Source: JARYGU01 sp033795365 (GTDB lineage: Bacteria; Pseudomonadota; Alphaproteobacteria; Rhizobiales; Rhizobiaceae). Taken from it: 64,000 nucleotides of DNA. How positions within the stretch are numbered: position 1 is the first letter of the stretch; each line of letters opens with the position of its first letter. Positions 17,680 through 26,788 of this stretch are shown one piece after another. The notes under the pieces were generated by a model. That model was not told the DNA's origin, did no database searches, and saw only the letters and a program-made list of their open reading frames with translations. Location of the stretch: the NCBI GenBank assembly GCA_033795365.1, contig JARYGU010000003.1:186001-250000 (forward strand), read 5' to 3'. A program made the translations under genes and the position numbers.

Positions 17680-18420
17680 ATGTTGAAGAAAAGTCTCCTG
17701 GCCACCCTGATGATCGGCGTCGCGCTCAACAGCGCGTTGGCCGACGAGCGCTACAGAGCGCGCCCTCCTGTCGTCGTCAGTCCCGATCTGACGGCGCCGT
17801 GGGTCATGCAACTGACCGGCGAAGGCGTCAGGCCGGCGGTCGCCTCCCGCCGCATGGTCGTGCGGCAGCAGGAACAGCAGCGCCGCACCGTACGCCGCAG
17901 CGCCGGCGTATCCCTGGAGCGCGTGGCGGCCGTGCGTCCGCAAAAGCCGGCCAGGCGCCAGATAGACCCCACCTTCCTGCCGCAGATCGTCGATTACGAA
18001 ACCAAGTACAAGGCGGGCACGATCGTCATCGACACCAACAACCGCTTCCTCTATCTCGTCACGGGCGGCGGCAAGGCGCGGCGATACGGCGTAGGCGTCG
18101 GCAAGCCGGGCTTCGAATGGGCAGGCACGCACAAGATCACCCGCAAGGCGGAGTGGCCGAGCTGGACGCCGCCGAAGGAGATGGTCGCCCGCGAGGCCGC
18201 CAAGGGCCACTACCTGCCGGCGCGCATGGAAGGCGGACCGGAAAATCCGCTCGGCTCGCGCGCCATGTATCTCGGCTCCACCCTCTACCGCATCCATGGG
18301 ACCAACGCTCCCTGGACGATCGGCTACGCAGTCTCTTCCGGCTGCATCCGCATGCGCAACGAGGATGTGGTGGATCTCTACGAAAGGGTCGATGTCGGCA
18401 CCAAGGTCATCGTCATCTGA
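17680..18420 (+). CDS. L,D-transpeptidase (YkuD domain)
   Basis: A 246-residue exported L,D-transpeptidase. A signal peptide (KKSLLATLMIGVALNSALA) is followed by an Arg/Gln-rich linker and a C-terminal YkuD domain. The catalytic motif is complete: HGTNAPW with His206, and SSGCIRM with the nucleophile Cys222. Such enzymes make 3-3 peptidoglycan cross-links or attach outer-membrane proteins to the wall, functions that are prominent in Rhizobiales. A perfect terminator hairpin separates it from a close paralogue 235 bases downstream, so the two are transcribed independently. Confidence 0.92.
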   Translation: MLKKSLLATLMIGVALNSALADERYRARPPVVVSPDLTAPWVMQLTGEGVRPAVASRRMVVRQQEQQRRTVRRSAGVSLERVAAVRPQKPARRQIDPTFLPQIVDYETKYKAGTIVIDTNNRFLYLVTGGGKARRYGVGVGKPGFEWAGTHKITRKAEWPSWTPPKEMVAREAAKGHYLPARMEGGPENPLGSRAMYLGSTLYRIHGTNAPWTIGYAVSSGCIRMRNEDVVDLYERVDVGTKVIVI

Positions 18421-18465
18421 CGAGCCGGAACTTCTTCGGCGCTCAACAAACCATACCCAATCATG

Positions 18466-18501
18466 GAGGCGCGGCACTGTAAGCGGATGCCGCGCCTCTT
18501 T
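18466..18501 (+). terminator. intrinsic terminator after the first L,D-transpeptidase
   Basis: GAGGCGCGGCA (18466-18476) pairs perfectly with TGCCGCGCCTC (18488-18498) across an 11-base loop and is followed by TTT. The T-tract is short, but the 11-bp GC-rich stem is strong. Confidence 0.75.
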
Positions 18502-18654
18502 CCGTCCTGCAGAAAAACCGTAATAGATACAGCATAATACTTGAAGAGCATGAGGCGCCAGCGCGGCTTTTGTTTCGTCCCCTGCCAAATTCGCTTGAAT
18601 TCGCGCCTGAGTTCAGTAGCTTTCAGGCCATCAGGGTTTGAGAGGGAATCGAGC

Positions 18655-19350
18655 ATGCGGAAATTCGCGTCCATGTTGCTGGCCGCCGTCGTCGCGGGCA
18701 CCAGCCTGCTGCCGGCGACATCGGCAAATGCCTTTACCGCCGGGCTGACGGAACCCACCGGGGCCAGCCGCTCGGACATCACGCGCGTGGTGCAGCAGAA
18801 GCAGCCGGCGCCGCAATATCTGCGCCGGAAGGTGCGGCTCGTCACGAGCGAGGCACCCGGCACCATCATCGTCGATACGAACAACAAGTATCTCTACTAT
18901 ATCGAGGGCCGCAACCGCGCGACGCGCTACGGCATCGGGGTCGGGCGCGACGGCTATGGCTGGTCCGGCGTGGTCAAGGTCGGGCGCAAGGCCGAGTGGC
19001 CGGGATGGACGCCGCCCGCCGAGATGCGCCGCCGCGAAGCCGCCAAGGGCCGCATCCTGCCCGCCTATCAGGAAGGCGGCATCGACAATCCGCTCGGCGC
19101 CCGCGCGCTCTATCTCTACAGGGGCGGGCGCGACACGATCTTCCGCATCCACGGCACCAACCAGCCCTGGACGATCGGCCAGAACATGTCGTCGGGCTGC
19201 ATCCGCATGATGAACAAGGATGTCGAGCATCTCTACGAGCGTGCGGATGTCGGCACCAAGGTCATCGTCATCGGCCCGGGCAACCGGCACGGCGAAGTCA
19301 GCTACGAGGATCGCGGCGTCGACGTGCTGCGCACGCTCTTCGGCGGCTGA
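18655..19350 (+). CDS. L,D-transpeptidase (YkuD domain), paralogue
   Basis: A 231-residue exported L,D-transpeptidase. The signal peptide is FASMLLAAVVAGTSLLPATS up to about residue 26. The YkuD domain begins near residue 68 (GTIIVDTNNKYLYY) and has the complete active site: HGTNQPW with His166 and SSGCIRM with Cys182. It resembles its upstream neighbour across the whole domain (for example RKAEWPxWTPPxEM in both), so the two probably arose by tandem duplication. It has a 22-residue extension after the catalytic domain (GNRHGEVSYEDRGVDVLR). The start at ATG 18655 directly precedes the signal peptide. Confidence 0.92.
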   Translation: MRKFASMLLAAVVAGTSLLPATSANAFTAGLTEPTGASRSDITRVVQQKQPAPQYLRRKVRLVTSEAPGTIIVDTNNKYLYYIEGRNRATRYGIGVGRDGYGWSGVVKVGRKAEWPGWTPPAEMRRREAAKGRILPAYQEGGIDNPLGARALYLYRGGRDTIFRIHGTNQPWTIGQNMSSGCIRMMNKDVEHLYERADVGTKVIVIGPGNRHGEVSYEDRGVDVLRTLFGG

Positions 19351-19422
19351 TCTCCTTTCGCCGGGGCTCCCGGCGCCATTTAGGTCATATCATCGGGCTT
19401 TGCCGGCAGGCGAAGCCCGATT

Positions 19423-20724
19423 TCAGTTCGGGAGGCCTGCCGGCCTTTCGCCGCCATAGGCCCAATCGAGCAATTCGACGGTGTGGAGAATGGGAATCTT
19501 CGTGCCGGTGGCGATCTGGGTGATGCAGCCGATATTGCCCGTCGCGATGATGTCGGGCTTGGTCGCCTCGATGTTCTTTACCTTGCGCGCCTTCAGTTTC
19601 GCGGAAATCTCCGGCTGCATGATGTTGTAGGTTCCGGCCGACCCGCAGCAGAGATGCCCTTCGGCCGGGTCGCGGACAGTGAAGCCGGCGGCCTTCAGAA
19701 GCATTTTAGGCGCCGTCGTGATCTTCTGGCCGTGCTGCATCGAGCAGGCGGAGTGATAGGTGACGGTCAGGCGCTTGCGTTCGAGCTGCGGCAGATCCAG
19801 GGTCGCCAGATACTCGGTTATATCCTTCGCCAGCGCCGAGACCCGTTTCGCCTTCTCGGCATAATCGGGATCGAGACGCAGCATGAAGCCGTAGTCCTTG
19901 ATCGTCGTACCGCAACCCGAAGCGGTTATGATGATCGCATCGAGCCCGCCATCATCGATTTCCCGCAGCCAGACGTCGACATTGCGCCTTGCGGATTCCA
20001 GTGCCTGCTCCTCGCGTCCCATGTGGTGCACCAGCGAGCCGCAGCAGACCTCGCCCGCGGGCGCGACGACCTCGACGCCGAGACGGGTGAGCAGGCTTAT
20101 CGCCGCGGCATTGATTTCGGGCCTGAGTACGGGTTGGGCGCAGCCCGTCAGGATCGCCACGCGTCCGCGCCTTGCCGCCGCGGCTGGATAGGTTCCCGGC
20201 CTAGCCGTCGGAGACGGTCTCGCGATGCGGCGCGGTGCGAGATCCAGCATGGCGGCGAAGGGCTCGAGCGCCCTGGTCCGCTTGAGCAAACCCGCCAAGG
20301 GCCGCCCCAGGGCGGCGGCACGAAGCGCCAGGCGGAAGCGTCGCGGATAAGGCAGGACCGCGGCGAGCACGGCCCTGGTGAACCGGTCCATGAACGGGCG
20401 GCGATAGGTCTTCTCGATATGGATGCGGGCGTGATCGACCAGGTGCATATAATCGACGCCGGAAGGACAGGTGGTCGTGCAGGCAAGGCAGGAAAGGCAG
20501 CGGTCGATATGGGTCACCACCTCCTTGTCGGCCGGGCGGCTGTTTTCCAGCATGTCCTTGATCAGGTAGATGCGGCCGCGCGGGCTGTCGAGCTCGTTGC
20601 CGAGCGTCACATAGGTGGGACAGGTCGCGGTGCAGAAGCCGCAATGGACGCATTTGCGCAGGATCGCCTCGGAATTGGCCACATGCGGATCGGCAAGCTG
20701 CTCGGCGGTGAACGAGGTCTGCAT
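19423..20724 (-). CDS. glcF: glycolate oxidase iron-sulfur subunit
   Basis: A 433-residue GlcF, the electron-transfer subunit of membrane-associated glycolate oxidase (glycolate to glyoxylate). Two 4Fe-4S ferredoxin motifs lie near the N terminus, CVHCGFCTATCPTYV and CLSCLACTTTCPSGVDYM, and two CCG domains follow, marked by CCGSLVHHMG and CCGSAGTYNIM. It is the last gene of glcD-glcE-glcF, 66 bases after glcE, with its own AAGGAAAG ribosome site. The domain set is complete. Confidence 0.95.
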   Translation of the reverse strand: MQTSFTAEQLADPHVANSEAILRKCVHCGFCTATCPTYVTLGNELDSPRGRIYLIKDMLENSRPADKEVVTHIDRCLSCLACTTTCPSGVDYMHLVDHARIHIEKTYRRPFMDRFTRAVLAAVLPYPRRFRLALRAAALGRPLAGLLKRTRALEPFAAMLDLAPRRIARPSPTARPGTYPAAAARRGRVAILTGCAQPVLRPEINAAAISLLTRLGVEVVAPAGEVCCGSLVHHMGREEQALESARRNVDVWLREIDDGGLDAIIITASGCGTTIKDYGFMLRLDPDYAEKAKRVSALAKDITEYLATLDLPQLERKRLTVTYHSACSMQHGQKITTAPKMLLKAAGFTVRDPAEGHLCCGSAGTYNIMQPEISAKLKARKVKNIEATKPDIIATGNIGCITQIATGTKIPILHTVELLDWAYGGERPAGLPN

Positions 20725-20790
20725 CAGCGGCTTTCCTTGCTGCGGAAGGACGGAGAGGGGCGGCTGTGGACGAAAGCATTCATGACGACT

Positions 20791-21990
20791 TCACCCCATC
20801 CTTCCCGGCGAGAAAATCCCGCTCGGATCGAATTTTTCCTTGATGCGGGCGCTGAGCGCCGCCACGGCATCCGCCTGCGGTTCGAAGACGGGCGTGGCCG
20901 CCCTCGCCTCGCCGGTCGCGCGCATCAGCGTGGCGTGGCCTCCGCCGAGCGCCTTGATGTAGCGGCGGATGAGGCCGGCCTCCGGATCGGCCTCCATCCT
21001 CAGCCAGACGAGGCCGCCCTGCCAGTCGTAGAAGGCGTCGACGCCGGCTTCGAGGCGTAGCGCCGCGACAAGCTGATGACCCATGACCGGGGCGACGGAC
21101 ACCCGCCAGAGCGGACGCTGCGTGCCGTCCGCATAGGCCTTGACGTCGCGGATCTCGCGCCACAAGGCGGCGGTTTCCTCCGCCTCCAGCTCCAAAACCG
21201 CGCCAAAGGCCGCCATTGCCGCCCGCAATTTCTCCGCCCGGACGGCGACGGAAGCAGCCAGCCCTTCGAGCCGCAATGCGGTCGCCGCACCCTCCGGCAG
21301 GCGGCCGGCGATGAAGCGGCCGCGAACGCTTTCCGGCAGGTGCGCTGCCCCCGAAACCTCGACCGACATCGACATGGCGGTCGCCATGGCAGCCGCGGCT
21401 TGCGCATCGTTGAGATTGGATATGACGATGGTTCTCGCCGTTTCCGGCACCGGCAGCAAGCGGAAGGTAACCTCCGTTATGAAGGCCAGCGTGCCATACG
21501 AGCCGGCCAGAAGCTTAACGAGGTCGAGCCCGGTGACGTTCTTCATCACCCGGCCGCCCGACTTCACGATCTCGCCGCGCCCGTTGACAAAACGCAGGCC
21601 GAGCAGGCTATCACGCGCAGCACCTGCCACGAAGCGCCGCGGGCCGGAGGCGTTGGCCGCAAAGACGCCGCCGATGGTCGGCTTGCCGGCGGTGCCGAGC
21701 ACGGCGCGCAGATCCGGGGGCTCGAAAGAGAGCATCTGGCGGCGTTCGCCGATCGCCTCCTCGATCTCCGCAAGCGGCGTGCCGGCTTTCGCGGTCATCG
21801 TCATCTCGGCGGGATTGTACGTCACGATACCGGAAAGCCCGCGGCTCGACAGCACGTCGGAAGCCGGCACCGGCCTGCCGACCGGACGCGTGCCCCCTCC
21901 ACGGATATCGAGAGGCGTGCCTGACGCTGCGGCGGAAACGATGATGCGGGAAGCCCCGTCTTCGGACATCGGTTCGTGGAACATGGTCAT
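20791..21990 (-). CDS. glcE: glycolate oxidase FAD-binding subunit
   Basis: A 399-residue GlcE, the second flavoprotein-like subunit of glycolate oxidase. It has an FAD-binding PCMH domain (GGGTRPVGRP, then TIGGVFAANASGPRR and VKSGGRVMKNVTGLDLVKLLAG) and a C-terminal FAD-oxidase domain ending DPSGIFSPGRMG. The start, ATG 21990, overlaps the glcD stop by four bases (ATGA), indicating translational coupling. All three subunits are needed for activity in characterised bacteria. Confidence 0.93.
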   Translation of the reverse strand: MTMFHEPMSEDGASRIIVSAAASGTPLDIRGGGTRPVGRPVPASDVLSSRGLSGIVTYNPAEMTMTAKAGTPLAEIEEAIGERRQMLSFEPPDLRAVLGTAGKPTIGGVFAANASGPRRFVAGAARDSLLGLRFVNGRGEIVKSGGRVMKNVTGLDLVKLLAGSYGTLAFITEVTFRLLPVPETARTIVISNLNDAQAAAAMATAMSMSVEVSGAAHLPESVRGRFIAGRLPEGAATALRLEGLAASVAVRAEKLRAAMAAFGAVLELEAEETAALWREIRDVKAYADGTQRPLWRVSVAPVMGHQLVAALRLEAGVDAFYDWQGGLVWLRMEADPEAGLIRRYIKALGGGHATLMRATGEARAATPVFEPQADAVAALSARIKEKFDPSGIFSPGRMG

Positions 21991-23426
21991 GCCGCCGGTC
22001 GTCCCTCGAGCGGGAAGACCTTCGAGGGATTGAGGAGCCATTGCGGATCGAAGGCCGCGCGCACCGCCATCTGCTGCGACAGATCGGCCTCGGAATACTG
22101 GTGGCGCATCAGATCGCGCTTCTCGATGCCGACGCCGTGCTCGCCGGTGAGGCAGCCGCCGGCATCGACGCAAAGTCTCAGGATATCGTTGCCCGCCGCT
22201 TCCGCACGCGCGGCATCTTCGGGATCGTTCGCGTTGAAGAGAATGAGAGGATGCATGTTGCCGTCGCCGGCGTGGAAGACATTGGCGACGCGAAGACCAT
22301 ACTTCCCGACGATCTCGGCCGTGCCGCGCAGGACATGGGAAAGCTGCGAAAGCGGCACCGTGCCGTCCATGCAGATATAGTCGGCGATGCGCCCGGTCGC
22401 GCCGAAGGCGGATTTCCGCCCCTTCCAGATCAGCGCGGCCTCGGTCGCCGACTGGCTCTCCTTGATGACCTTGACGCCGTGGCGGCGGGCGATATCGATG
22501 ATGCTGGCGAGCATCGCGTCCATCTCTGCCTCGGATCCCTCGACCTCGACGATCAGCAGCGCCTCGACATCCATCGGATAGCCCGCCTTGGCGAAATCCT
22601 CGCAGATGCCGATCGCAGGACGGTCCATGAACTCGATCGCCACCGGAATGATCCCGGCACCGATGATGTCGGCGACACAGGCACCGGCCTCCTCCGACGA
22701 ATCGAAGCCGAAGAGCACCGGCCGCGCGCCCTCCGGCCGCGCGATCAGGCGTACCGTCGCTTCCGTGACGATACCGAGCTGACCTTCCGAGCCGCAGATG
22801 ACGCCGAGCAGGTCAAGGCCGCCGGCATCCAGCGCCTTGCCGCCGAGCTCGATCACCGTGCCGTCGACGAGCACCAGTTTCACGCCGAGCAGATTGTTGG
22901 TCGTCACGCCGTATTTCAGACAATGCGCACCGCCGGAATTCATGCCGATATTGCCGCCGATCGTACAGGCGAGCTGGGAGCTCGGGTCCGGCGCGTAGAA
23001 ATAGCCGTCGGCGGAAACGGCCTCGGATATGCTGAGATTGGTGACGCCCGCCTGAACGGTCGCGGTGCGGTTGGCATAATCGACATCGAGAACGCGGGTC
23101 ATCTTCGAAAGGCCGAGGACGACCGCGTCCTCCTGCGGGATGGCGCCGCCGGAAAGCGACGTTCCGGCACCACGCGGCACGACCGGTATGCCGTATCGAT
23201 GGCAATATTTCATGACGGCGGCCACTTGCGCCGTCGTCTCCGGCAGGGCCACCGCCAGCGGAACGCGGCGATAGGCAACGAAAGCATCGGTCTCGAAGGG
23301 AACGAGCTCGCGCTCCTCATGCACCAGGCAGCCGGGCGGCAGCAAGTCCGCGAGATCGGCGACGATTTCCCTGCGTCTGTCGAGGACGGCTGCCTTCGGC
23401 GCCAAAAACCCGATCTGCTGCATCAT
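21987..23426 (-). CDS. glcD: glycolate oxidase catalytic FAD subunit
   Basis: A 479-residue GlcD. The FAD-binding PCMH domain contains VVPRGAGTSLSGGAIP and CTIGGNIGMNSGGAHCLKYG, and the C-terminal FAD-linked oxidase domain contains HAGDGNMHP and the GEHGVGIEKRD active-site stretch. It oxidises glycolate (and possibly D-lactate) for photorespiration-like carbon salvage. Two adjacent ATGs follow a GGGAGG site; the first gives the usual family length. It is the first gene of glcDEF and is divergent from a LysR gene, with a perfect T-N11-A dyad in the shared gap. Confidence 0.95.
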   Translation of the reverse strand: MMQQIGFLAPKAAVLDRRREIVADLADLLPPGCLVHEERELVPFETDAFVAYRRVPLAVALPETTAQVAAVMKYCHRYGIPVVPRGAGTSLSGGAIPQEDAVVLGLSKMTRVLDVDYANRTATVQAGVTNLSISEAVSADGYFYAPDPSSQLACTIGGNIGMNSGGAHCLKYGVTTNNLLGVKLVLVDGTVIELGGKALDAGGLDLLGVICGSEGQLGIVTEATVRLIARPEGARPVLFGFDSSEEAGACVADIIGAGIIPVAIEFMDRPAIGICEDFAKAGYPMDVEALLIVEVEGSEAEMDAMLASIIDIARRHGVKVIKESQSATEAALIWKGRKSAFGATGRIADYICMDGTVPLSQLSHVLRGTAEIVGKYGLRVANVFHAGDGNMHPLILFNANDPEDAARAEAAGNDILRLCVDAGGCLTGEHGVGIEKRDLMRHQYSEADLSQQMAVRAAFDPQWLLNPSKVFPLEGRPAA

Positions 23427-23447
23427 TGCCTCCCACCATCGCCACCC

Positions 23448-23472
23448 AAGTGGTATTTTTTCTTTACCACTT
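23448..23472. promoter_or_regulatory. LysR-type operator between glcD and its divergent regulator gene
   Basis: AAGTGGTA (23448-23455), nine T-rich bases, then TACCACTT (23465-23472): a perfect 8-bp inverted repeat containing the T-N11-A core of LysR-family boxes. It lies 22 bases before glcD and 60 bases before the regulator gene, so it could control both. Confidence 0.6.
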
Positions 23473-23532
23473 CCTACCTGCTCAGGCAAATGCTAGACAT
23501 TTTTTCCAAACCGGCAACAATGGTTTTCACTT

Positions 23533-24429
23533 GTGACTAATCTTGGCGATATGGAAATTTTCTCGCGCGTCGTCACCGCCGGCAGCATGTCGGCTGCCGG
23601 CCGCGCGCTCGGGCTTTCGCCGGCGGTCATTTCGAAGCGCGTAAAACGCCTGGAAGAGCGGCTCGGCACGCGTCTTCTCCAGCGCACGACGCGGCAGATT
23701 TCGTTGACGGACGCCGGCCAGGGCTTCCACGACCGCATTCTAGGCATCCTTGCCGGCATCGAGGAGGCGGAAGCATTCGTCTCCGGCCGATCCGGCAGCG
23801 TCAGGGGAACATTGCGCATCACCGCGCCGACCTCCTTCGGGCGTCTGCATATCGCGCCGCACCTCAAGAGGTTCATGGAGGCGCATCCCGACCTGACGCT
23901 CAACCTGATGCTTTCCGACGATTTCTCCGACATCGTCGGCGAAGGCTTCGATCTGGCGATCCGCATCGGAGAGCTTTCCGATTCCTCGCTGGTCGCCCGC
24001 AGGCTCGCTCCGGTGCGAAGGGTGCTGTGCGCTGCGCCCGCCTATCTCGAACGGTACGGCAGACCTGCAACGATCGACGATCTCGCAAGCCATGTCTGCC
24101 TGCCGCCGCACAACCAGGACATCTGGCGGCTGGAGGGGCCGGCCGGAAGCATAACATACCGCCCTTCGGGACCGCTCGTCACGAATTCGAGCGAGGTCGT
24201 GCGGGAAGCGGTGATCGCCGGCGTCGGCATTGCGCTGCGCTCCACCTGGGACATCGGCCCGGAGCTGAAAGGCGGCGTCCTGGAGCAGGTGCTGCCCGAA
24301 TGGGAAGGTTCGAAGAATGTCGTGCTCTCCGCCGTCTATCCGAGCCGCCAGTTCCTGCCGGCGAAGGTGCGGCTCTTCATCGACTATCTGGCCGAACTTT
24401 ACGGACCCGCGCCTTATTGGGAGCGCTGA
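23533..24429 (+). CDS. LysR-family transcriptional regulator, probably of glcDEF
   Basis: A 298-residue LysR-type regulator. The winged helix-turn-helix is at residues 1-65 (FSRVVTAGSMSAAGRALGLS, then VSKRVKRLEERLGTRLL-like), followed by a substrate-binding domain of the CrgA/DmlR-like subgroup (GTLRITAPTSFGRLHIAPHL; DLAIRIGELSDSSLVARRLAP). Translation starts at a GTG. It is divergent from glcDEF across a 106-base gap containing a good T-N11-A dyad, the classic arrangement for a LysR regulator and its target operon. The ligand may be glycolate or a related hydroxy acid, by inference only. Confidence 0.85.
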   Translation: MTNLGDMEIFSRVVTAGSMSAAGRALGLSPAVISKRVKRLEERLGTRLLQRTTRQISLTDAGQGFHDRILGILAGIEEAEAFVSGRSGSVRGTLRITAPTSFGRLHIAPHLKRFMEAHPDLTLNLMLSDDFSDIVGEGFDLAIRIGELSDSSLVARRLAPVRRVLCAAPAYLERYGRPATIDDLASHVCLPPHNQDIWRLEGPAGSITYRPSGPLVTNSSEVVREAVIAGVGIALRSTWDIGPELKGGVLEQVLPEWEGSKNVVLSAVYPSRQFLPAKVRLFIDYLAELYGPAPYWER

Positions 24430-24435
24430 GCGGCC

Positions 24436-25713
24436 TCAATGCCGGTCCTCCTCGGCGTGACGCCTGCGGATTGCCCTGACCAGAAACCACATGCCGAGAA
24501 CCACGATCGGCACGGAAAAGCCTGTCAGCGTTTCCGATGCGACCGGAAGGCCGAGATCATGCGCCGCCTTGGCGACATAGCCGAACAGCCCCACGACGTA
24601 ATAGGAGATCGCCGCCACCGACAGGCCTTCGACGGTCTGCTGCAGGCGGAGCTGGAGCTTTGCGCGCCGATCCATCGAGTTCAAAAGCGAGGTGTTCAGC
24701 TGCTCCAGCTCGACATCGATCCAGCTTCTGAGCAGCAAGGTCGCCCGCGCCAGCTTGCGCGACAGGTTCGCCTGCCGCTCCTCGACCGACTGGCAGGTGC
24801 GCAGCGCGGGCGCGAGACGCCTTTCGAGAAAGGAACCGAGCGTCTCGTAACCCGGCACGGCCGTTTCGGCCAGCGTACGGATGCGTTCCTGGACGATGCC
24901 GTAATAGGCGCGGCTTGCGCCGAAGCGATAGAGGCTCATCGCGGCGTTGGCCTCAAGCTCGGCGGCAAGCCGCGTGATCTCGCTCAGCATCGCATCCGCC
25001 TCGCCGCGCGCATGCTGCTTCATGCGCTGCGTAACGGCGGTCAGGCCGTCCTCGATACGGCGAATTTCCGGCGAGAGGGACTGGGCGAGCGGCAGGCCCA
25101 TCATCGCGAGCGTGCGATAGGTTTCAATATCGAGCAGGCGCTGGACGAGCGCGCCGCGGCCTGCTTCGGTCATGCCGCGATCGATCACGAGGATCTGGGT
25201 CAGCCCGTCGCCGTTCTGGCGGAAATCCGTCAGGATCGCCGCCTGGCCGTTCTTCACCTCGCTGTAGCAAAGGCTCGTGGGATCGAAGAGTGCGATCGCC
25301 GAGCGCGTTTCCGGCGTGTCGGTGCGGATTTCGAGGCGAATGCCGGAGATCAGGGTGCCGGGTGGCGAAAACCCATCGCCGAAGGGATGGACCGGTACTT
25401 CGCCGCCGAATTGCTCCGGCACCGGCGCATCCCAGAAATAGGTGGAGAACTCCGTATGCCGCTCCCAGCGCAAGGTGCCCTGCCCCCAGCTCATGGCATG
25501 GTGATTGGAATCGCGCGTCGGCGGAGACAGGCCGCGCGAACGCGAAAGGTCGGCCAGAACCGCATGATCGACCGCGGAGCCGCCTTCCGTCAGGAAGGCG
25601 AGCTGAAAGATCACGCGCGGAGTATCCACCAGCGTATAGGGCCGCGCATGTATCTCGCCCAGCGCCTGAGCACGCGCCGTCGCCGCCGGAAAGGCAAAAT
25701 CGCCCTTTGCCAT
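24436..25713 (-). CDS. DUF3422 family membrane protein
   Basis: A 425-residue protein of the DUF3422 family, which is found widely in Proteobacteria and has no known biochemical role. The N-terminal region carries family patches (EIHARPYTLVDTPRVI; SRSRGLSPP; HTEFSTYFWD). A long helical, probably coiled-coil region follows, and the C terminus has two membrane helices (LSVAAISYYVVGLFGYVAKA and GFSVPIVVLGMWFLVRAIRR) with a basic cytoplasmic tail. It is convergent with the LysR gene, six bases apart. It lies beside glcDEF in related rhizobia, but nothing ties it to glycolate use. Confidence 0.8.
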   Translation of the reverse strand: MAKGDFAFPAATARAQALGEIHARPYTLVDTPRVIFQLAFLTEGGSAVDHAVLADLSRSRGLSPPTRDSNHHAMSWGQGTLRWERHTEFSTYFWDAPVPEQFGGEVPVHPFGDGFSPPGTLISGIRLEIRTDTPETRSAIALFDPTSLCYSEVKNGQAAILTDFRQNGDGLTQILVIDRGMTEAGRGALVQRLLDIETYRTLAMMGLPLAQSLSPEIRRIEDGLTAVTQRMKQHARGEADAMLSEITRLAAELEANAAMSLYRFGASRAYYGIVQERIRTLAETAVPGYETLGSFLERRLAPALRTCQSVEERQANLSRKLARATLLLRSWIDVELEQLNTSLLNSMDRRAKLQLRLQQTVEGLSVAAISYYVVGLFGYVAKAAHDLGLPVASETLTGFSVPIVVLGMWFLVRAIRRRHAEEDRH

Positions 25714-25802
25714 GTCTCCACCGTCCCCTCATGCAAATCACATTCTTCTAACAAATATCGGGCGGAAGGAGAAATGGCGGTTTGACGCAGAAGCTGAGGC
25801 AA

Positions 25803-25844
25803 ACTGGACAAGATTATTGACCAGTCGGGAGGCCTTGCTATTCT
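25803..25844 (+). promoter_or_regulatory. promoter with overlapping operator dyad upstream of GntR gene
   Basis: TTGACC (25817-25822) and TATTCT (25839-25844), 16 bases apart, make a good housekeeping promoter. The -35 box lies inside the dyad ACTGG-N13-CCAGT (25803-25825). Binding there would block RNA polymerase, which suggests autorepression by the GntR protein encoded 19 bases downstream. Confidence 0.55.
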
Positions 25845-25862
25845 TCCGGCAAGGAGCAAGCC

Positions 25863-26669
25863 GTGAACGACACCGCCTTCGACCTCTTCGCCCGCATCAG
25901 CCACAGCCGCACGGCGGACGAGGTGGTGCGGCAAATCGAGCTTCTGCTGCTCGAAGGCGTGCTGCGCGACGGCGACCGGCTGCCCGGAGAGCGGGAGCTC
26001 TCAAGGCGTCTCGACGTATCGCGCCCCATTCTGCGCGAGGCCTTGAAGGAACTCGAAAACCGGGGGCTCCTCGTCAGCCAGCACGGCGGCGGAACCTATG
26101 TCGCCGACATCATAGGCCAGGTCTTTTCCCGCCCCGTGGTGGAGCTGATCGCCCGCCACCGGCGCGCCACGACGGACTATCTCGAATATCGCCGGGAACT
26201 CGAAGGCATAACGGCGGATCTCGCGGCCAGGCGCGCCACCGCATTCGACCGGGAAATGCTGACGCGGATCGTCGCCAAGATGCGCAAGGCACATGAGAGC
26301 GGCGACTTCGAAGACGAGCTCGCCGCCGATGTCGAACTCCACAACGCCATTGGCGAGGCAGCGCACAACATCGTCCTCCTGCATACGCTGCGGGCCTGCT
26401 ATCGGCTGCTGGCCCAGGGCATATTCTTCCACAGGCATCTCGTCTTTTCGTCGGACCACGCCCGCGAGCAGCTCCTGGCGCAGCATCTGGCGATCTACGA
26501 CGCGATCATGAAAGGCGACGACGCGCTTGCCAAAACGGCCGCGCAGACCCATATCGACTACATCTCCGGGGCCATCCGCGAGGCGGAACGCACCGGAGAA
26601 TGGCAACGCATCTCGCAGCTTCGAATGCAGCAGCGCGGTCTTGCGGAAGGCGGGCCCGAAGAGGTGTGA
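25863..26669 (+). CDS. FadR-subfamily GntR transcriptional regulator
   Basis: A 268-residue FadR/GntR regulator. The winged helix at residues 15-80 has the family signature LPGERELSRRLDVSRPILREALKELE (read in parts) and HGGGTYVAD. The FCD ligand-binding domain keeps its metal ligands: Asp and His in ADVELHNAIGEAAHN, His in QHLAIYDAIMKGD, and His in AQTHIDYI. Homologues respond to organic acids such as lactate, pyruvate or glycolate. It starts at a GTG. The closest metabolic operon is glcDEF, but it is separated from it by DUF3422 and so its targets are not known. Confidence 0.85.
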   Translation: MNDTAFDLFARISHSRTADEVVRQIELLLLEGVLRDGDRLPGERELSRRLDVSRPILREALKELENRGLLVSQHGGGTYVADIIGQVFSRPVVELIARHRRATTDYLEYRRELEGITADLAARRATAFDREMLTRIVAKMRKAHESGDFEDELAADVELHNAIGEAAHNIVLLHTLRACYRLLAQGIFFHRHLVFSSDHAREQLLAQHLAIYDAIMKGDDALAKTAAQTHIDYISGAIREAERTGEWQRISQLRMQQRGLAEGGPEEV

Positions 26670-26788
26670 TATTTGCGCAGCAAACGCGCGCATTTGCAAG
26701 CAAACGAGCTTTGCGCAGGCAAGATCGCATGTAGACTGCGGTCATGGCGGCGTAGACTTGATTCGGTCTCGAAGGAGTTAGGAACACG

